64,000 bases of DNA from Trichomonas vaginalis G3. Its lineage: Eukaryota > Parabasalia > Trichomonadida > Trichomonadidae. The notes under the pieces were generated by a model. The model saw only the letters and a program-made list of their open reading frames with translations. It was not told the DNA's origin and made no database searches. The DNA is taken from positions 23,451,896-23,515,895 of the forward strand of contig NC_067206.1 in NCBI RefSeq assembly GCF_026262505.1, read 5' to 3'. Positions 9,879 to 21,678 of the stretch are shown here, one piece after another (position 1 is the stretch's first letter; each line of letters opens with the position of its first letter). The position numbers were made by a program, and so were the translations under genes.

Positions 9879-12555
9879 ATGACCGAAGAAGTTGACGAGT
9901 AGATTTGACACCACAAACAAAAAGTCAGAACCATTGTCAAAACCTGTCAAAGAACTTACCAGATGAAGAGAAAAATTCAATAATAGAAAGTGCCAGGTCT
10001 GAAATACAAACCCTAACTATAAAGTCACTTTTCATAGAAAGGAACGGCTAGTATCTCAAAAAGAAACAGACTCTCACAAATAAATATTGAAGTCTGAAGG
10101 AGCTTTCGAGACACAGATGGAAAAGTTTACTTCACACTGACCAACAGTTCATTATAGACTCATCATCATGACTTAGAGTCGAAATATTCTAAACTTTACA
10201 ACAAACACAAAAAGTTGAAAGGAAAACCAAAACAAATGGCATATGACTATTTATGACAGATGTTGACACACACAACTGTCCTGCAGTGAAGTAAGTCAGA
10301 GAACCGAAAAGTGACGGAAAACCGATAGAGAGAAAAAAAAAACTGAAAGATAACCAAAACCAAAGTTAGTTTCCAAACTAAACCAGTCAACCTTCATTAG
10401 CTGGTAATGGGGGTTGGCGTCAAAGACTTATGCACAGCAGGCGTTTAGTTTAAGTAAAGAAAAAATATTTTTTATTTTTATAAAAATGCCCCATATAGAA
10501 TGGATAGAAGTCTGCTAGAATAAGCAGAGTTACAAAAATATGGTGGAGAGTTTCGAGAAGTTTAAATATAAGAAAGGAAGACCATAAAGATATATGACAA
10601 ACTGGCTGGTCTCGCTACACGAAATGGATTTGGAAACCAGCACGTGCAAATTATCCAAACAGACTAGGAGATTAGAAAAGAAGAAGTCTTATGAACATGC
10701 CTTTCGATGTTAGTGAACCTCAAGTTGAAGGACACGACGGCTTTGCCAGATTCTATCTGAAACATGACGAACATTGCATCCTTTGAGAAGGAAAAAAGGT
10801 AGTGCAGAGGATGGTCATCTCCCATGGAAAGAACAATATAGCATATGATAAGTACCGTGAAGTTAGAAGTCAAATTACATCTGGTCGAACCCTTTACAGT
10901 AAACTTTGACGAAGAAAGAAACAAAGAAGCTTCATGGAGTACTTGCTCTGCAATTCAAGATGGAAAAAGAAAGGATACATCTCAGATTGACCATAACAGA
11001 TTTGGATGGTCACATTTACTATGCACATGGCAATGTCACAAACAGCTGCAAGCTTCTTTGACGTTTCAAGACTACAAGAGAGAAAAATGGTGACTGCCGA
11101 CTCAGATTTTGAATGCAATTGAGGAATTGCAAGTGTCAAGTTCGAATGGTACCAAACCTAACCCTCAAGCAGTCAGACAACATGCTGGATACTTCCTTCA
11201 TAATAATCTGACATTGACTTGCAAGGTAGGAATTTACAAATCTCAATTGAAAAATTGTCAAAGACCTTAGTTGTATTCTTACATGTCTCAGGAACTCTGG
11301 TCTTGTTACAGATGAGAAGATCAATATCTTGAGTCATGTGTGAAGACAAGGTACATTCTCAAGGTCAATTGCAAAAATTGCAACGCGTGGCAAATTTATC
11401 CGAGTCAGCATACACTATACAGCTAAAGGTTCTTCACATGACGACTATGTTGTTGAGTTCAATTTACCATGGTTGAAGATTGTAAATTGTCCACAACACT
11501 TCAATGTTGAACGAAAGTCTTAACAAACCCATTGTTCGAAAAGGCAAGTGCAACAATTGTCAGAGCTGTAAAACATTCTTTCGAGAAAGGTTTGTTGGAA
11601 CCAATTCCAGATGACAAGCTGACAGAAACTTTTTGTACCAAAAGACGAAACAAACTTTCATTGTTAGCAAGACCAAAAGTTGTCCAGACAAAGTTCTAGT
11701 ACAAAAGAAGTACAACAATTCCACAAGGAGTTGGAATGTTCGGAATACCAAACCTGAAAACAGAAGAACTCCAATGAGGTTGCAAGAACTTCAAGATGCT
11801 AAAAATAAACTTCCATTGAGACATCCAATTGACGTCAAATTGTATGAGAGGCATCATGAGTAGGTCAAGAAGGTTTTATATGAAACAGTTAGCTTCGAGA
11901 TTCTAATGAGAGATAAAGGGAGAATGTTTCTTAGAAAGATAAGACGACTCACTTGAATTTCCCACAAACTGACCATATTGTTGGCGAAAGATTCGACTCC
12001 AGATGAAGATATACTATGCGAACCTAAGCTGCATCATGGGTTTTGTCCCAATATATTCGACTAGAATATCAAGAAGAAGATGGTTGAGTTCGCGAAGGAA
12101 CTATACATTGGAAAAGTCATACACACGTAAATTAAGAAAGTCTTCACACATAACTTCGCAATGACAACTCAATTGCATATGACAATTCGACTGGGGATAT
12201 TCCATTAAGAAACTCAAGAGTGAAGATAAACATTATGAGAGATTCGATCAACTTTGGTGACGAAGTTTTCTACTTTTGTTTGGAAGTAACGCAAATTCAC
12301 TCAAGGTCAAGAGTGGCTAGTAACCACATTAAAACCTATTGTCGAACATTGGTCTTACCATCAGTTTCGCAAAAGCAGTCCTTGCACAACTACAACAAAT
12401 TCTCTCCGAAGTCAAATCCAAATTGTGGTTTTACATAGAGGAATAATTTGACTGCAACTCTACTGACGAAACGAAGAAGGGTAAACAAACTCATTGAAAT
12501 GTGGCATGGTCGGTATGAAAAGATGGGCTGTTTTAAGCTAGATAAAGGTATTTTC
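9879..12555 (+). pseudogene. Heavily decayed coding region(s), plus strand
   Basis: About 2.7 kb with coding-like base use but no frame longer than about 85 codons. Possible gene starts lie near 9879 and 10486, the second after TAAAAATG. I could not recognise a polymerase, integrase, packaging ATPase or protease in any piece. A Polinton core gene may once have stood here, but this is only position-based. Many breaks. Confidence 0.3.
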
Positions 12556-12562
12556 CGAAGCT

Positions 12563-13527
12563 TCATGTCTCCGAGAACAAGTGGTTGTAAAAGTCAGATG
12601 TCAAAGTTTCTGCTAAGTCGTCAAAATATTCTGTATCTTGCATATGAGAATCTGACGTTCTGACAACTACATATCTTCTGTCAGAACTTTCTAACTTCAT
12701 CGGAACAGTATTGTTTGAAACCATAATGAAGTTTGCAACATTTTCACAAACTCTTTGGTCTTTATATTTTCTTTCAACAACTCCAACTTTATCTGTTATA
12801 AGACTCTTCAAAGCATCTGAGTTCAAAACTTTTGTTGTATCTATACTTTGAAGTTCATTGCAAACTATAAGTTTCATATTCTCTATTGAGGAGTTAAACT
12901 TGCCACAGATGTTTTCTAAGTTTGTCATATTCGGGTTCGAATAGCCCTCTAACAGTTTGCACAAAATATCTGTAAAGAATGTGTTCTTACCAGTTCCTTG
13001 TTTCCAATTATAATGAGAGCAGTTTCATTTTTAGCACTTGGATGTTGTAAGATGTTTGCAAACCAACATAAGATATACTCATAAACCTTTTCGTTTCCAT
13101 TGCATATAATTTCTTTGACATGGTCTAACCAAGCTTCTATAATATTTTCTTTCCATTCTACTTGTTCGTATTTATATCCAGTGAAGATAGAATAGAAGTT
13201 TGGAGAAGGTGTATAGAACTTTATACCTCGAACTGAAAAATCTTCTAACTTTGACAATAAGATATCCCAAGCATCTAACATCTTCATGCCAACTTGTACG
13301 ACTTTTATTTTCTTAAGTTTCTGTCTACATTCTTGTTCTGAAACTATTGTTGCTCTTGGTTTGTTAAAGACAACATCCCATTCTTTCATGACATAACATT
13401 CTGGGGCAGAGTCGACATAAATGACTAAACGTTTCAAATTCTCGACTGCTTTGTTATAGTCTCTAAATGGACACATATTTCTGAATGCTTGGAAGTCATA
13501 AAAATCTGAAACATCTATTCTGTACAT
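12563..13527 (-). pseudogene. SF3 / D5-like helicase remnant
   Basis: Pieces match the C-terminal half of the helicase in the palindromic element: FNSSIENMKLIVCNEL here against FNAAIENMKLIVCNEL there, followed by TTKVLNSDALKS and, later, the IMVSNN sensor and DRRYVVV strings. The upstream part corresponds to the region before the Walker A loop. The gene looks partial and has about one or two breaks. In PLVs and poxviruses such helicases unwind viral DNA for replication. An in-frame ATG follows TATAAAAATG at 13527. Confidence 0.6.
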
Positions 13528-13555
13528 TTTTATAAAATAAAAAAAAAATATTTTT

Positions 13556-14343
13556 TTATTCTTGACTTTGTTGTTGCATTTGTTGTTCTTGAGCTATTTG
13601 TTGTTGAAGTTGTTCTTGTAATACAATACTTTCACCAGTTGCATCTTCCAATTCGAAACTTTCTGCCGTCATTGACAAATACATAGGACATAAAAGTTTT
13701 ACAGGAACAAAGTTTGCGTCAACTAATGTCAACGTTATACTTGCCAAAGTGTTTGAGTTCACTAAGGTTGAAAATTCTGCATTCGAATGAACAATAGGCA
13801 AACCAGCAGAGAAAGTATTGTTTATACGTATAAGTATCTTTTGGTCATAAAGTTTCTGTCGACATTCGAATAACACTTTGAACCTAAGTTTGAAACAATA
13901 TATAAGATTGGTGTGCTTAATGTCAATGGAATAGACATTCCTTGTATGACACCTTTTCCTGTTATAGGAAACTGTTGGTAGTAAAAACCAGAAATAAGTT
14001 TTGTATTATAGCTCATATTGTTTATAGTAAACTCAGTCGGACATCCAAACATAATGAAACCTGCTCTAGTTGCAGCACATGTTACACCCGTACTTAAAGT
14101 ATTAAATAAGTCAACAAAACCTGTTGGTGGTATATCTGAGTAAGTATCTTCAAAGGAGTATTTTTTACCATTCACAACAATAAAGTCTTCTGGTGTCAAA
14201 AGAGCAAAACAGGCTTTAGTCGTCATTGTGTTTAAGGTTAGTTTACAATATCGTCCTTGAGGACTTTGTAAGTTTGTTGTTATAGAATTATATGACTCGG
14301 GGTTTTTAGTCGTAATAGTATAAACCATTATATCTTCTGCCAT
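13556..14343 (-). pseudogene. Probable minor capsid (penton-like) gene
   Basis: Begins MAEDIMVYTITTKN at 14343 with a TAAATG context and ends in a Gln-rich tail (QQQIAQEQQMQQQSQE). The sequence is rich in Thr, Ser, Val, Phe and Tyr with few long helices, as expected of a single jelly-roll penton protein of roughly 260 residues. Gene order next to the major capsid and helicase supports this, but no diagnostic motif exists, so the call is inference. About one break. Confidence 0.4.
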
Positions 14344-14353
14344 TTATATATAT

Positions 14354-14584
14354 TTAAAAGTTTTTCTGAAAGTGGAGAAGAACTTCATCTAAACTTTCAC
14401 ATGGCGTTTCTTGAAGTTCTCTGTCTAAGAAGTTCAAATATTTTGTAAAGACATAGAACTTTCCTTTGTCTACACGAACAAACAAAACAGGGTCTTTCAT
14501 ATCGTTCAAAAGTGTGTAAAGTCCTTTACATGAAATAAAGTCTATATTATTTTTCTTCAAACATCTTTCAAGAAGTTTTGACAT
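14354..14584 (-). CDS. 76-residue hypothetical protein
   Basis: Open frame starting MSKLLERCLKKNN after AAGTAAAAATG, 10 bp before the minor capsid-like gene on the same strand. Mixed helical and beta composition, with Cys at residues 8, 19 and 58. No recognised domain; function unknown. Confidence 0.5.
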   Translation of the reverse strand: MSKLLERCLKKNNIDFISCKGLYTLLNDMKDPVLFVRVDKGKFYVFTKYLNFLDRELQETPCESLDEVLLHFQKNF

Positions 14585-14590
14585 TTTTAC

Positions 14591-15169
14591 TTAGCAAATA
14601 AATTTTAATGAAATGTTGTGGTCGTCAAATATTTTTATGACGTCTGGGAAACTATACTTTAAGTTCAACGTTTCACCTCCTTTCATAACGTATATCTTGT
14701 CAATGACATTATATGAAACACCACAGCAACTAATGTCGGGTTCTATTTCTTTGATGTTTATATCGTCTGCCTCTGTCAAAAGTTTCAATAGTTCTTTCAA
14801 GACTTCATGAGGTGCAATGACATATGAGTTCACTTTTACAGGGTTGTGTTCGACCAAGTTTAACATTATACTTAAAGCTTGACAAATCTTCTCCTGAGTT
14901 TGAAGTTTGTCTTTCAGTTGTTGGTAGTCGTTTCGAATATCTGCAACAGAACTTAAGTCTCTGCTAACTTCAGGGTATGTTGGTTCTTTTACAGGAACAA
15001 TTGTTATACCATCTTCGTCTTCGTATGGTTTCCCCACTTCAACATCTCTGTCTTTGACATTGACAACAACACTTTGACTGTTTGTTTGAGTTGGTGAATT
15101 TAACTTCACATCTGCCACCGCCATTAAACCTTTTGAAACACTTACGCTTCTATTTTTCGGAAATGACAT
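14591..15169 (-). CDS. 192-residue hypothetical protein of the capsid gene cluster
   Basis: I chose the ATG at 15169 (MSFPKNRSVSVSKG) because it follows AAGTAAAATG, like its neighbours; the longer frame to 15334 would overlap the divergent gene at 15188 and has a hydrophobic, non-viral-looking extension. Residues 1-70 are Ser/Thr/Val rich, about 78-115 look like a coiled coil (RNDYQQLKDKLQTQEKI), and the C-terminal third is mixed alpha/beta. Family unknown. It ends 6 bp before the 76-residue gene. Confidence 0.5.
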   Translation of the reverse strand: MSFPKNRSVSVSKGLMAVADVKLNSPTQTNSQSVVVNVKDRDVEVGKPYEDEDGITIVPVKEPTYPEVSRDLSSVADIRNDYQQLKDKLQTQEKICQALSIMLNLVEHNPVKVNSYVIAPHEVLKELLKLLTEADDINIKEIEPDISCCGVSYNVIDKIYVMKGGETLNLKYSFPDVIKIFDDHNISLKFIC

Positions 15170-15187
15170 TTTACTTAGAATAAAAAG

Positions 15188-15607
15188 ATGGACGTATTCG
15201 GATATCTTATTGAATTGAAGCAGAACAAAGTTTATACTCACAAACAATACAAATACATTGACAGAATAGTTCTTTACACAAACAATGGAAAATGTTATAG
15301 AATAGCAATATTTGCTGAACCAAAATATTTCCATAAAGCAAAGAAAGTTGGTATAACCGAGATGGTGAAAGTTCTTGACGTTGACAAAAATATAACAACA
15401 AAACTTACAGATATTTCTAAAGGTAAGTTTATCTTACAATATTATGTCAAAACTGGCGTACTGTCAATATTTGACGGAGAGAAGTCAGTTCAAGAACAAC
15501 TTACTGACCTGCTGCCAAAATCTGCTCGATGGAAGCTGTCGTTATGCCAATCTGAGGAGCCCCAGCAGGTTTCATCGAACGAATCTTCAAAAGAGCATCT
15601 TCCGTGA
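15188..15607 (+). CDS. 139-residue hypothetical protein, divergent from the previous gene
   Basis: The only plus-strand gene in the right half of the element. It shares an 18-bp start-to-start interval with the minus-strand gene at 15169, so both promoters must overlap. Starts MDVFGYLIELKQNKVY; residues 15-100 look like a small beta-rich domain with many Lys and Tyr. Its last 35 codons overlap the 3' end of the major capsid gene on the other strand by about 107 bp, so the true end may be atypical. Function unknown. Confidence 0.45.
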   Translation: MDVFGYLIELKQNKVYTHKQYKYIDRIVLYTNNGKCYRIAIFAEPKYFHKAKKVGITEMVKVLDVDKNITTKLTDISKGKFILQYYVKTGVLSIFDGEKSVQEQLTDLLPKSARWKLSLCQSEEPQQVSSNESSKEHLP

Positions 15608-17108
15608 AAAGTGCTATTGGTTTTGTAAACTTCTTTGCTCTCAGTTCATCTGGACCGTCTCTGTCACCAGTATATTGTATTTGTACAGTACCAACAGTTG
15701 AAATACCACCCATAAAGTCTTCTGAGTCAGCAAATGGAATGCCAAGCCAAAAGTTTGAACGGTCTCCATTTGTATATTGAGTTTTTTGACCTCCTGTATG
15801 AGTCCATACTTTCACATATGGCATAATAGAACTTTGCATTTCAGGGTTAATGGTTGTTGTGAAGTTGTTGTTAAAGTTCATAGCATCTAATGTCAAGTTG
15901 TATGACCTCATATCCTCAACTGTAGAATATTCTTCTCTTGGATAATATTTGCCATCTATGTTTATATGATATTTAATACCGGGGTTGTAGAAACAAGAAT
16001 AGTCATTTATAGTTCGTCTGAACAGTACAAACATAGTATCTGCATGTTTCATTGCAGTTGTTAAAGCAATATCTGTTCTTGCACCTGGGTCAGCACTTTG
16101 GTTTCCAACTTCACCTGCAAAGTCTTTGACAGATATTTGGTGTATAGGGAACATAAGTGGAACTGCAATATATTTGGCAGCTAAAGCATTTGAAATATCT
16201 GGGTCCAACATATAGACTGCAAGTCTGCTTTCTATTCTCTTGCATTCAAATTTTTCGCATGTGAACTTAACTGGGTCCCAAGCAGTTCCAGCAGCATTGA
16301 AATAATAGTTTACTTCATTGTTGAAGTTTGAGAAACCAAAGTCTAAGTCAACTTTGTCTTTGCAAAATTCGGCGAATGACGTTTGATTTGTTCCCTTTAC
16401 GTCTGTAATAGTGAATAGGTCTTGTGTTGGTGCAATGACTAAGTTATTTTTGCTTGGAGTAAGTTCGATAGAAATTTTTCCTGCCCAGTTTGGCAAGTAT
16501 CTTAAAAACCTGAAGATGAGGAAAGATGACAAAGGAACTCTAAGTTTCAGTTTTACTTTAGTGGCAGCAGTTCCATCTGAACCAGAAAGGTTAACATAAA
16601 CTCCTGGAACGTTAGGGTCAAGTCTTCTTATTTTCTCAATATTTGCATACTGGTCTGTTTGTTCTCTAGCTTGTGGTTGTACTGAGTTTCTCAAAGCGAA
16701 CCATTCATAGTTTGCCCATGTTACTGTTTGAACTAAGTCAGAGTTAGAATATATCTTATATCCCATGAAAACTTCTGGAGCATATTGGTATCCGACATAG
16801 AAAATTCCATTGCAACCTTTCTTGTCAGACAACTTGGCAGAAGGTTTTATTTCAATGTCTTGTTCCACGTATAAGAATGAGTTGTCAATAGAAATAATAT
16901 GAAACCTGTCGCAAGCAATATCTACTGTTGTTGAAGAACCTTCTCCAAACTCACCTACGTTTCCATAAGAAACAGCAGTTGTATATTCGTAAGTTCCAGG
17001 AACTATTTCTGACCTTCTAATGGCATTGTCGCATTCGTTATACCATTCGGAAACATTTCCGTTCATGGCATCCAAAACTGTTGGCGTTATATTCTGAGCG
17101 GCGTACAT
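15501..17108 (-). CDS. Probable double-jelly-roll major capsid protein
   Basis: An intact frame of 535 residues starting MYAAQNITPTVLDAMNG. It is the longest open frame in this part of the element, beta-rich (many Val, Thr, Asn, Tyr, Phe), with few Cys, no signal peptide and no enzyme motifs. Size and style match the 500-650-residue double-jelly-roll capsid proteins of Polintons and Polinton-like viruses, and it lies among the minor-capsid-like, helicase and coiled-coil genes. No short motif proves the fold; the call rests on length, composition and context. The looks-whole state contrasts with the decayed left half of the element. Confidence 0.6.
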   Translation of the reverse strand: MYAAQNITPTVLDAMNGNVSEWYNECDNAIRRSEIVPGTYEYTTAVSYGNVGEFGEGSSTTVDIACDRFHIISIDNSFLYVEQDIEIKPSAKLSDKKGCNGIFYVGYQYAPEVFMGYKIYSNSDLVQTVTWANYEWFALRNSVQPQAREQTDQYANIEKIRRLDPNVPGVYVNLSGSDGTAATKVKLKLRVPLSSFLIFRFLRYLPNWAGKISIELTPSKNNLVIAPTQDLFTITDVKGTNQTSFAEFCKDKVDLDFGFSNFNNEVNYYFNAAGTAWDPVKFTCEKFECKRIESRLAVYMLDPDISNALAAKYIAVPLMFPIHQISVKDFAGEVGNQSADPGARTDIALTTAMKHADTMFVLFRRTINDYSCFYNPGIKYHINIDGKYYPREEYSTVEDMRSYNLTLDAMNFNNNFTTTINPEMQSSIMPYVKVWTHTGGQKTQYTNGDRSNFWLGIPFADSEDFMGGISTVGTVQIQYTGDRDGPDELRAKKFTKPIALFTEDALLKIRSMKPAGAPQIGITTASIEQILAAGQ

Positions 17109-17175
17109 TTCATATGGGTAAAAATATAGAATAGTTGGATTTATATATCATAATAGAACCCACTCGGACCAAGCT

Positions 17176-20100
17176 TCACTTTGTTCTACTCTTCTTCTTT
17201 GGTGTCGCTTTTGGTAACTTGCCCTCTGCTTCAAGTTGTTGCATCTTTGCCTCATGTTCACCTAGTATGTTGTAAATTTCCCATGTCCTTTTTGCCTTTG
17301 GGCTCTGGTCGCCCAACTCAGGTAACCTATATCCTAGAAAGATTTTGTCATAGTTTGTATTTGAGTCTTCGCGTATTGTTTGCATGACTCTTTCCTGAGT
17401 TTCCGGTTCAAGCTCTTCAAACAGAGCTTGTCCATATGGAATAAGCTCGTTTCCAAATATATGTTTTTGTAGCCATTCTGGTTTTCTTTCCATGTTACCA
17501 ATAATATCTTTTGTGAATGGGAAAGCTTTTACCCAATGTTTCAGTCTTGCGTCATTTATTTCTGTAGTTGGTTTTATTTTGTCAAGGAACATGTTTTTCA
17601 ATACTAACATTTCATTTGGTACTGTCCATTTGAGTTTTCTTAAATATTCATCCCTTCTCGGTTCATTGTCTGCAAAGTAAGTTTTTATGACATTTTAAAC
17701 TTTCGTTTGCAAGGTCATGTACAATAGGTTCTCTTCCTTCTCTCTCCCTAACTTTCTTTCTAAACTCTTCACCAAATATACCATCTCTATGGTTCTGTGT
17801 AGTTCTTTGAGATAAATGTTCTAGAACGTCAGGTGTTATATTTCCATCAGCCATGTTCATTTCATACTGGTCCAAAATATCTGCATCTTTCATATCTTTC
17901 AATGGCATTAAAGCCGCGCTGAAAATACCAGCTACATCTGGTTCACCATTCACTTCCATTGCGTCTACAACTTCTTGGAATTGTGGTTGTAAGTTTATGA
18001 ACCACCTATCCGGATTAGCTTTATGACCCCATCTCATTGTAGTTCCATCGTCTGCAGAAACAAAAGTAGGTTTGTTTCCATATTGGCTAGGTTCTGAATG
18101 AACTTTAAACAATGTTTCATTTCTATATGTTTTGTTGAAATTTAACCTTTTATTTTCACCGAGTTCATCCAAAGATTGAACGTTATATGCTCGTAAGTAA
18201 AAAGGATTGTTGTATTTGTGTACATTATCTTTCAGTACTTCCATTCTATGCTGGATATTTTCATCTGATGTTGGAGTCTTTTGTATGTCGGCGAACATTT
18301 TTCGATATTCTTCTACTATGTCAGCTGAATTTTTCTTAGACTCTTGGAAAGATTCCATATTCTCCGCATACTCTTGTTGAGGGTCAAGATTTTTCGGCTG
18401 TTCCAAATCTTCATCTAGTTCTGTGAAGTTAGTTTCCAAAGGAGGGACTTGTTCGTTTCCTTCAGGCTCTTCTAGCTGTTGTTGCTGAACTATTTCTTCC
18501 ATGTCTGGTTGTATCTGAACTTCTTCCTGTGGAGTTTCTTGTACCTCATCTGCTGGCATTTCATATATTCCGAGACCGTTTTTAAAAAGTTCCCTATCTA
18601 AGTCATCCGGACTCATAAACCTTTCTTCTTTCGTTCCGTCTCTATTTTTTACGCGTTTCATGAAGAGAGTTGAATTATCATTTAGCTCTGACACCAAATA
18701 TCTCGGAGTAAATTCAGTCATGTCATTTGGATGATATGCTATTAAATCATATCCCTTAGCGAGCTTGTATTTTCCAGGTTTGAAATTATATCCCATTTGG
18801 TGCTGAACCATAAAGCTAAATAGGTTCGGGTCAGTATTTCCTTCCTTGAACTTTCTAATAGCTTCTTTATATCTGTCACTAAAGTCAAGAGTATCTGGGT
18901 AACCATAATTTTCCTTAAGCATTTTTAAGAATTCTTGGTTTCCTTGTTCTACTTCTTTTATGTCCTTGCTCTGTTTGTGGTTGTTGCTGTGCAGGGTTTT
19001 GAACTGTTGGTTGCTGTGCAGTGTTTTGAACTGTTGGTTGTGGTGCTGGATTTTGAACTGTTGGTTGCTGTGCTGGATTTTGAACTGTTGGTTTTGGTGC
19101 ATGCCTGTGTCTGTGTCCATGTGACGATGTAAATGTTTTAGGTAGTCCTGGTGCAGGTGCTTCTCTTGGAGGGTTTGGTGGTATATAAGTTCCACTAGCT
19201 AGTATATAAGTTCCACCAGCTGGTATATAAGTTCCACCAGCTGGCACATATGTTCCATCTGCAGCATAATGTCCTACCTGACTTTTCGTTCTTAAGAAAG
19301 CATTTACTAGGTCTGTTTTGGTCTGTTGTAACTCTTTTTCTTGACTTTCCACAACAGTTGCTCTAACGGCGTCATAGGCACTTTGAACTGCCTGTCTCGT
19401 TGCTGCATCTGTTATTTTCGTCATATTTTGTGCTACTTCTCTTAACTCGTTGTCGAAACCTTCAGACTTCAGTTTCTTTCCAGATGAGAAGTCGTTCACT
19501 AGTTTCACCTTACTATGAAGAGCTTCGAAGGCGTTCTTAAAGTCAGCATTCATTAAAGCTTCATTTGAACTGTCTTCATCCGCTTGTATTTTTGTCCTTA
19601 TTGACCCTATAAGTTGGGCTGCTTTGGCGTTGGCTTGGGCATCTAACCAGTCATTATTAGCTTTTATATATTCTGCGCTTTTCATTGCCTTTTGCATGGC
19701 TGCGTCGTTATTTTTACTTTCTTGTGCTAAGTTTTCATACTGTACGGTTTGGTTTTGCAACTGTAAAAGTTTTTCTGCCTTTACATTTGCTTCAACTTCT
19801 TTTTTATACTCATCGCTATCCATATATGTCTTCAGGGCTTTTTGTTTTATTTCTTCATCTTTCAGTACTTTATATTGAGTAGTATGGTTTTTCAAATTTA
19901 TAACATCTTGTTCCATTTTTGCTACTTCTGCTGCTTTTTCTGACACTTTTTTCGCATATTCCTCTGTACTTAGTTCTTTCAGTTGTTCTTCTTTCTTCTT
20001 TTTCTCTACGTTTAACTCATTGAGTTTCTTTGTGTGTCTGTCATATTCTAGTTTCTTTTCGTTTTCACTTATTTGTTTCTGTATGTCTATGTTTGACTTT

Positions 20101-20399
20101 TTGACATCTGTTATTTGATTTTTGAGTGAACTCAAATTCATTTGACTTTGAGGGTTATAAGCTGTTCCGTCTGCAGCTCCACCATAGCCTGCCATTTTCG
20201 CTAAAAGTGCCGCTCTTAAACCTCCACTCTGTGCACCAATAACTCGGTTTAAAAGCATAGGGTTGCTTGACATTTGTTGCAACATAGTGGGGTCATTCAT
20301 CATTTGTTGTTGCAACTGTTGTTGTGGTGTCAGTTTTACTATGGGATGTTTCAATGCTCCCTTCCTCTTACGTATATTCTTACGTAGCTTACGTGGCAT
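17176..20399 (-). pseudogene. Large Q-rich coiled-coil structural-type protein, broken
   Basis: About 3.2 kb of minus-strand coding sequence starting MPRKLRKNIRKRKG at 20399 (TTAAAATG context). From the start: a very basic N-terminus, a Gln/Met-rich stretch, a long heptad-rich coiled coil (about residues 95-330), tandem GGTYIPA repeats, tandem QQPTVQNPA repeats, then a Glu/Gln-rich part and a mixed C-terminal part ending KATPKKKSRTK. About two breaks. The basic termini and coiled coil suggest a core or scaffold protein; this is inference. No family recognised. Confidence 0.5.
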
Positions 20400-20610
20400 T
20401 TTAAGTGAAGTAAAAAACGGTTTTTGACAGATGTTTATATGACACTTTTGTTCAGCACAAAAAACTACTCGGTCAACGTGTTGTTAGTTTTGTAAAATAA
20501 CCGTCCTATCTTGTTTTAAAATGGAGAAAAGGCTTCTCAAAGTATACTTCCTTGGAACGCCTGTAACTTTTCCTGTAGCGACGATAGACCCTTACTTGTC
20601 CGGACAAATA

Positions 20611-20737
20611 TATACTAAACTTTTTATGGGCTAGAGGGCACGAAGTGCCTGGAAGGCCATCCCAAGAAAAAAAAAACTTCATTATACTAAACATCTTCAG
20701 GGCTAGAGGGCACGAAGTGCCTGGAGGCCCCACTACC

Positions 20738-20762
<25 letters not shown>
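20611..20762. repeat. Right terminal inverted repeat, partly duplicated
   Basis: Matches the left end in reverse and ends in a T tract (20738-20762). The core TATACTAAAC-to-GGGCTAGAGGGCACGAAG is present twice in tandem here, near 20611-20670 and 20690-20737, but only once at the left end. Confidence 0.75.
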
Positions 20763-20768
<6 letters not shown>

Positions 20769-21372
20769 AAAATGTTATTTTATATCAAGTTTTTATTCAT
20801 AAATTTTTATAATGTTGTATAAATTTCATTAAAATTTACGTACATATTAAGGTACTTATCTTCTACATATATAATCTTCATTAGATATATACATGATAAA
20901 TAAAATTCATAAAACATTAAAAATCAAAAAATTAGATGAACCTTGGCAATTAAACTTTATTAAATAATAGTTGTTTATAAATTATATTATATTATCATTT
21001 AATATTATTTTGATAATGAAGATTTTATTTTGCAATAATATAAACGAAATTTTTTACCTTATGAACTTTTGATGGAAATATGCAAATTTAAAATAATAAA
21101 GAAAGCCGCGAGCGAAGCGATCGGCTTAGTTCGAAGATTTTGATTCAAATCTTTGCTGATCTGTAATTCGCGGAAGCCGCGAGCGAATCGAGCGGCTTAG
21201 GTCTAAGATTTTGATTCAAATCTTTGCTTATATTCCTTAAATTCTTTATGAAACTCGCAACAGTTCCATAAAAAATTTTAAATTCTAAACTGTCGAAATT
21301 ACCGATCGGTAATCACACCCTTCACGGGTGTGTCACTTTTTACAGGCGTATCACTTTTAGCTAAAATTACCC
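20763..21372. other. AT-rich spacer with two tandem hairpin units
   Basis: No gene seen. Near 21100-21240 a unit of about 78 bp is present twice: an AAGCCGCGAGCG hairpin followed by an AAGATTTTGATTCAAATCTT hairpin. Farther right are ACCGATCGGT, CACACCCTTCACGGGTGTG and two TCACTTTT strings that also occur near other element ends in the window. Confidence 0.5.
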
Positions 21373-21678
21373 CTACTCATGCAAAAGTTGGGAACATTTG
21401 TCTTTTGCATATTGTTGTTGATACAAGGCATCATGTTTGGCTTGATCGAGGACTTTGAGTGCTATCTTCTCTTTGTTATTGGCAACTTTAATTCGAATTA
21501 AATATGTTGGGATGATCTTTGTGAGCAAAATGAGAACAAAGTCATCAATGCGCATGAATTTTTTTGCCAAGAAAATAAGTGTGCTTGAGTTATCTAAAGT
21601 GACTTTCAGCCAAATTGTTTGTGGAGGCATCTTCGCCGCGATAGCTTGCTTCCCAATATTCAAGATATGGGGCACCAT
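21373..21678 (-). pseudogene. Gene fragment related to the one at 2985-3323
   Basis: A frame of 101 codons ending AKDKCSQLLHE. Its middle (MRIDDFVLILLTKIIPTYLI) resembles RLDDLIIEVYTWVIPALLI of the first fragment at corresponding spacing before the C-terminus. Upstream coding traces continue to about 21800 but are broken. Family unknown; probably a repeated gene or transposon-associated protein. Confidence 0.28.

Larger units (their letters stand above)
4044..20762. mobile_element. Polinton-like / Polinton-like-virus fossil, about 16.7 kb
   Basis: Both ends carry the same inverted sequence: an A tract, then AGTGGGGC, a short palindrome around GGCACTTCGTGCC, and TAGCCCTG followed by GTTTAGTATAA. 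Inside are genes typical of Polinton-like viruses: DNA adenine methyltransferase, SF3 helicase, a probable double-jelly-roll major capsid, a probable minor capsid, a tail-fibre-like protein, small amphipathic proteins and a long coiled-coil protein. I see no protein-primed DNA polymerase B and no retroviral-type integrase, although the heavily decayed stretch 9.9-12.5 kb could hide one. The right part (13.5-20.4 kb) is largely open; the middle-left part has many breaks. Overall it is a fossil of moderate age. A/T tracts at the edges make the target duplication uncertain. Confidence 0.75.

Noticed and set aside
9879-12555. DNA polymerase B or integrase of a Polinton
   Set aside because: No diagnostic motif could be seen in any piece, so position alone does not support the call.
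15170-15334. N-terminal extension of the 192-aa gene
   Set aside because: It overlaps the divergent gene at 15188 and lacks the TA(A)n-ATG context found at 15169.
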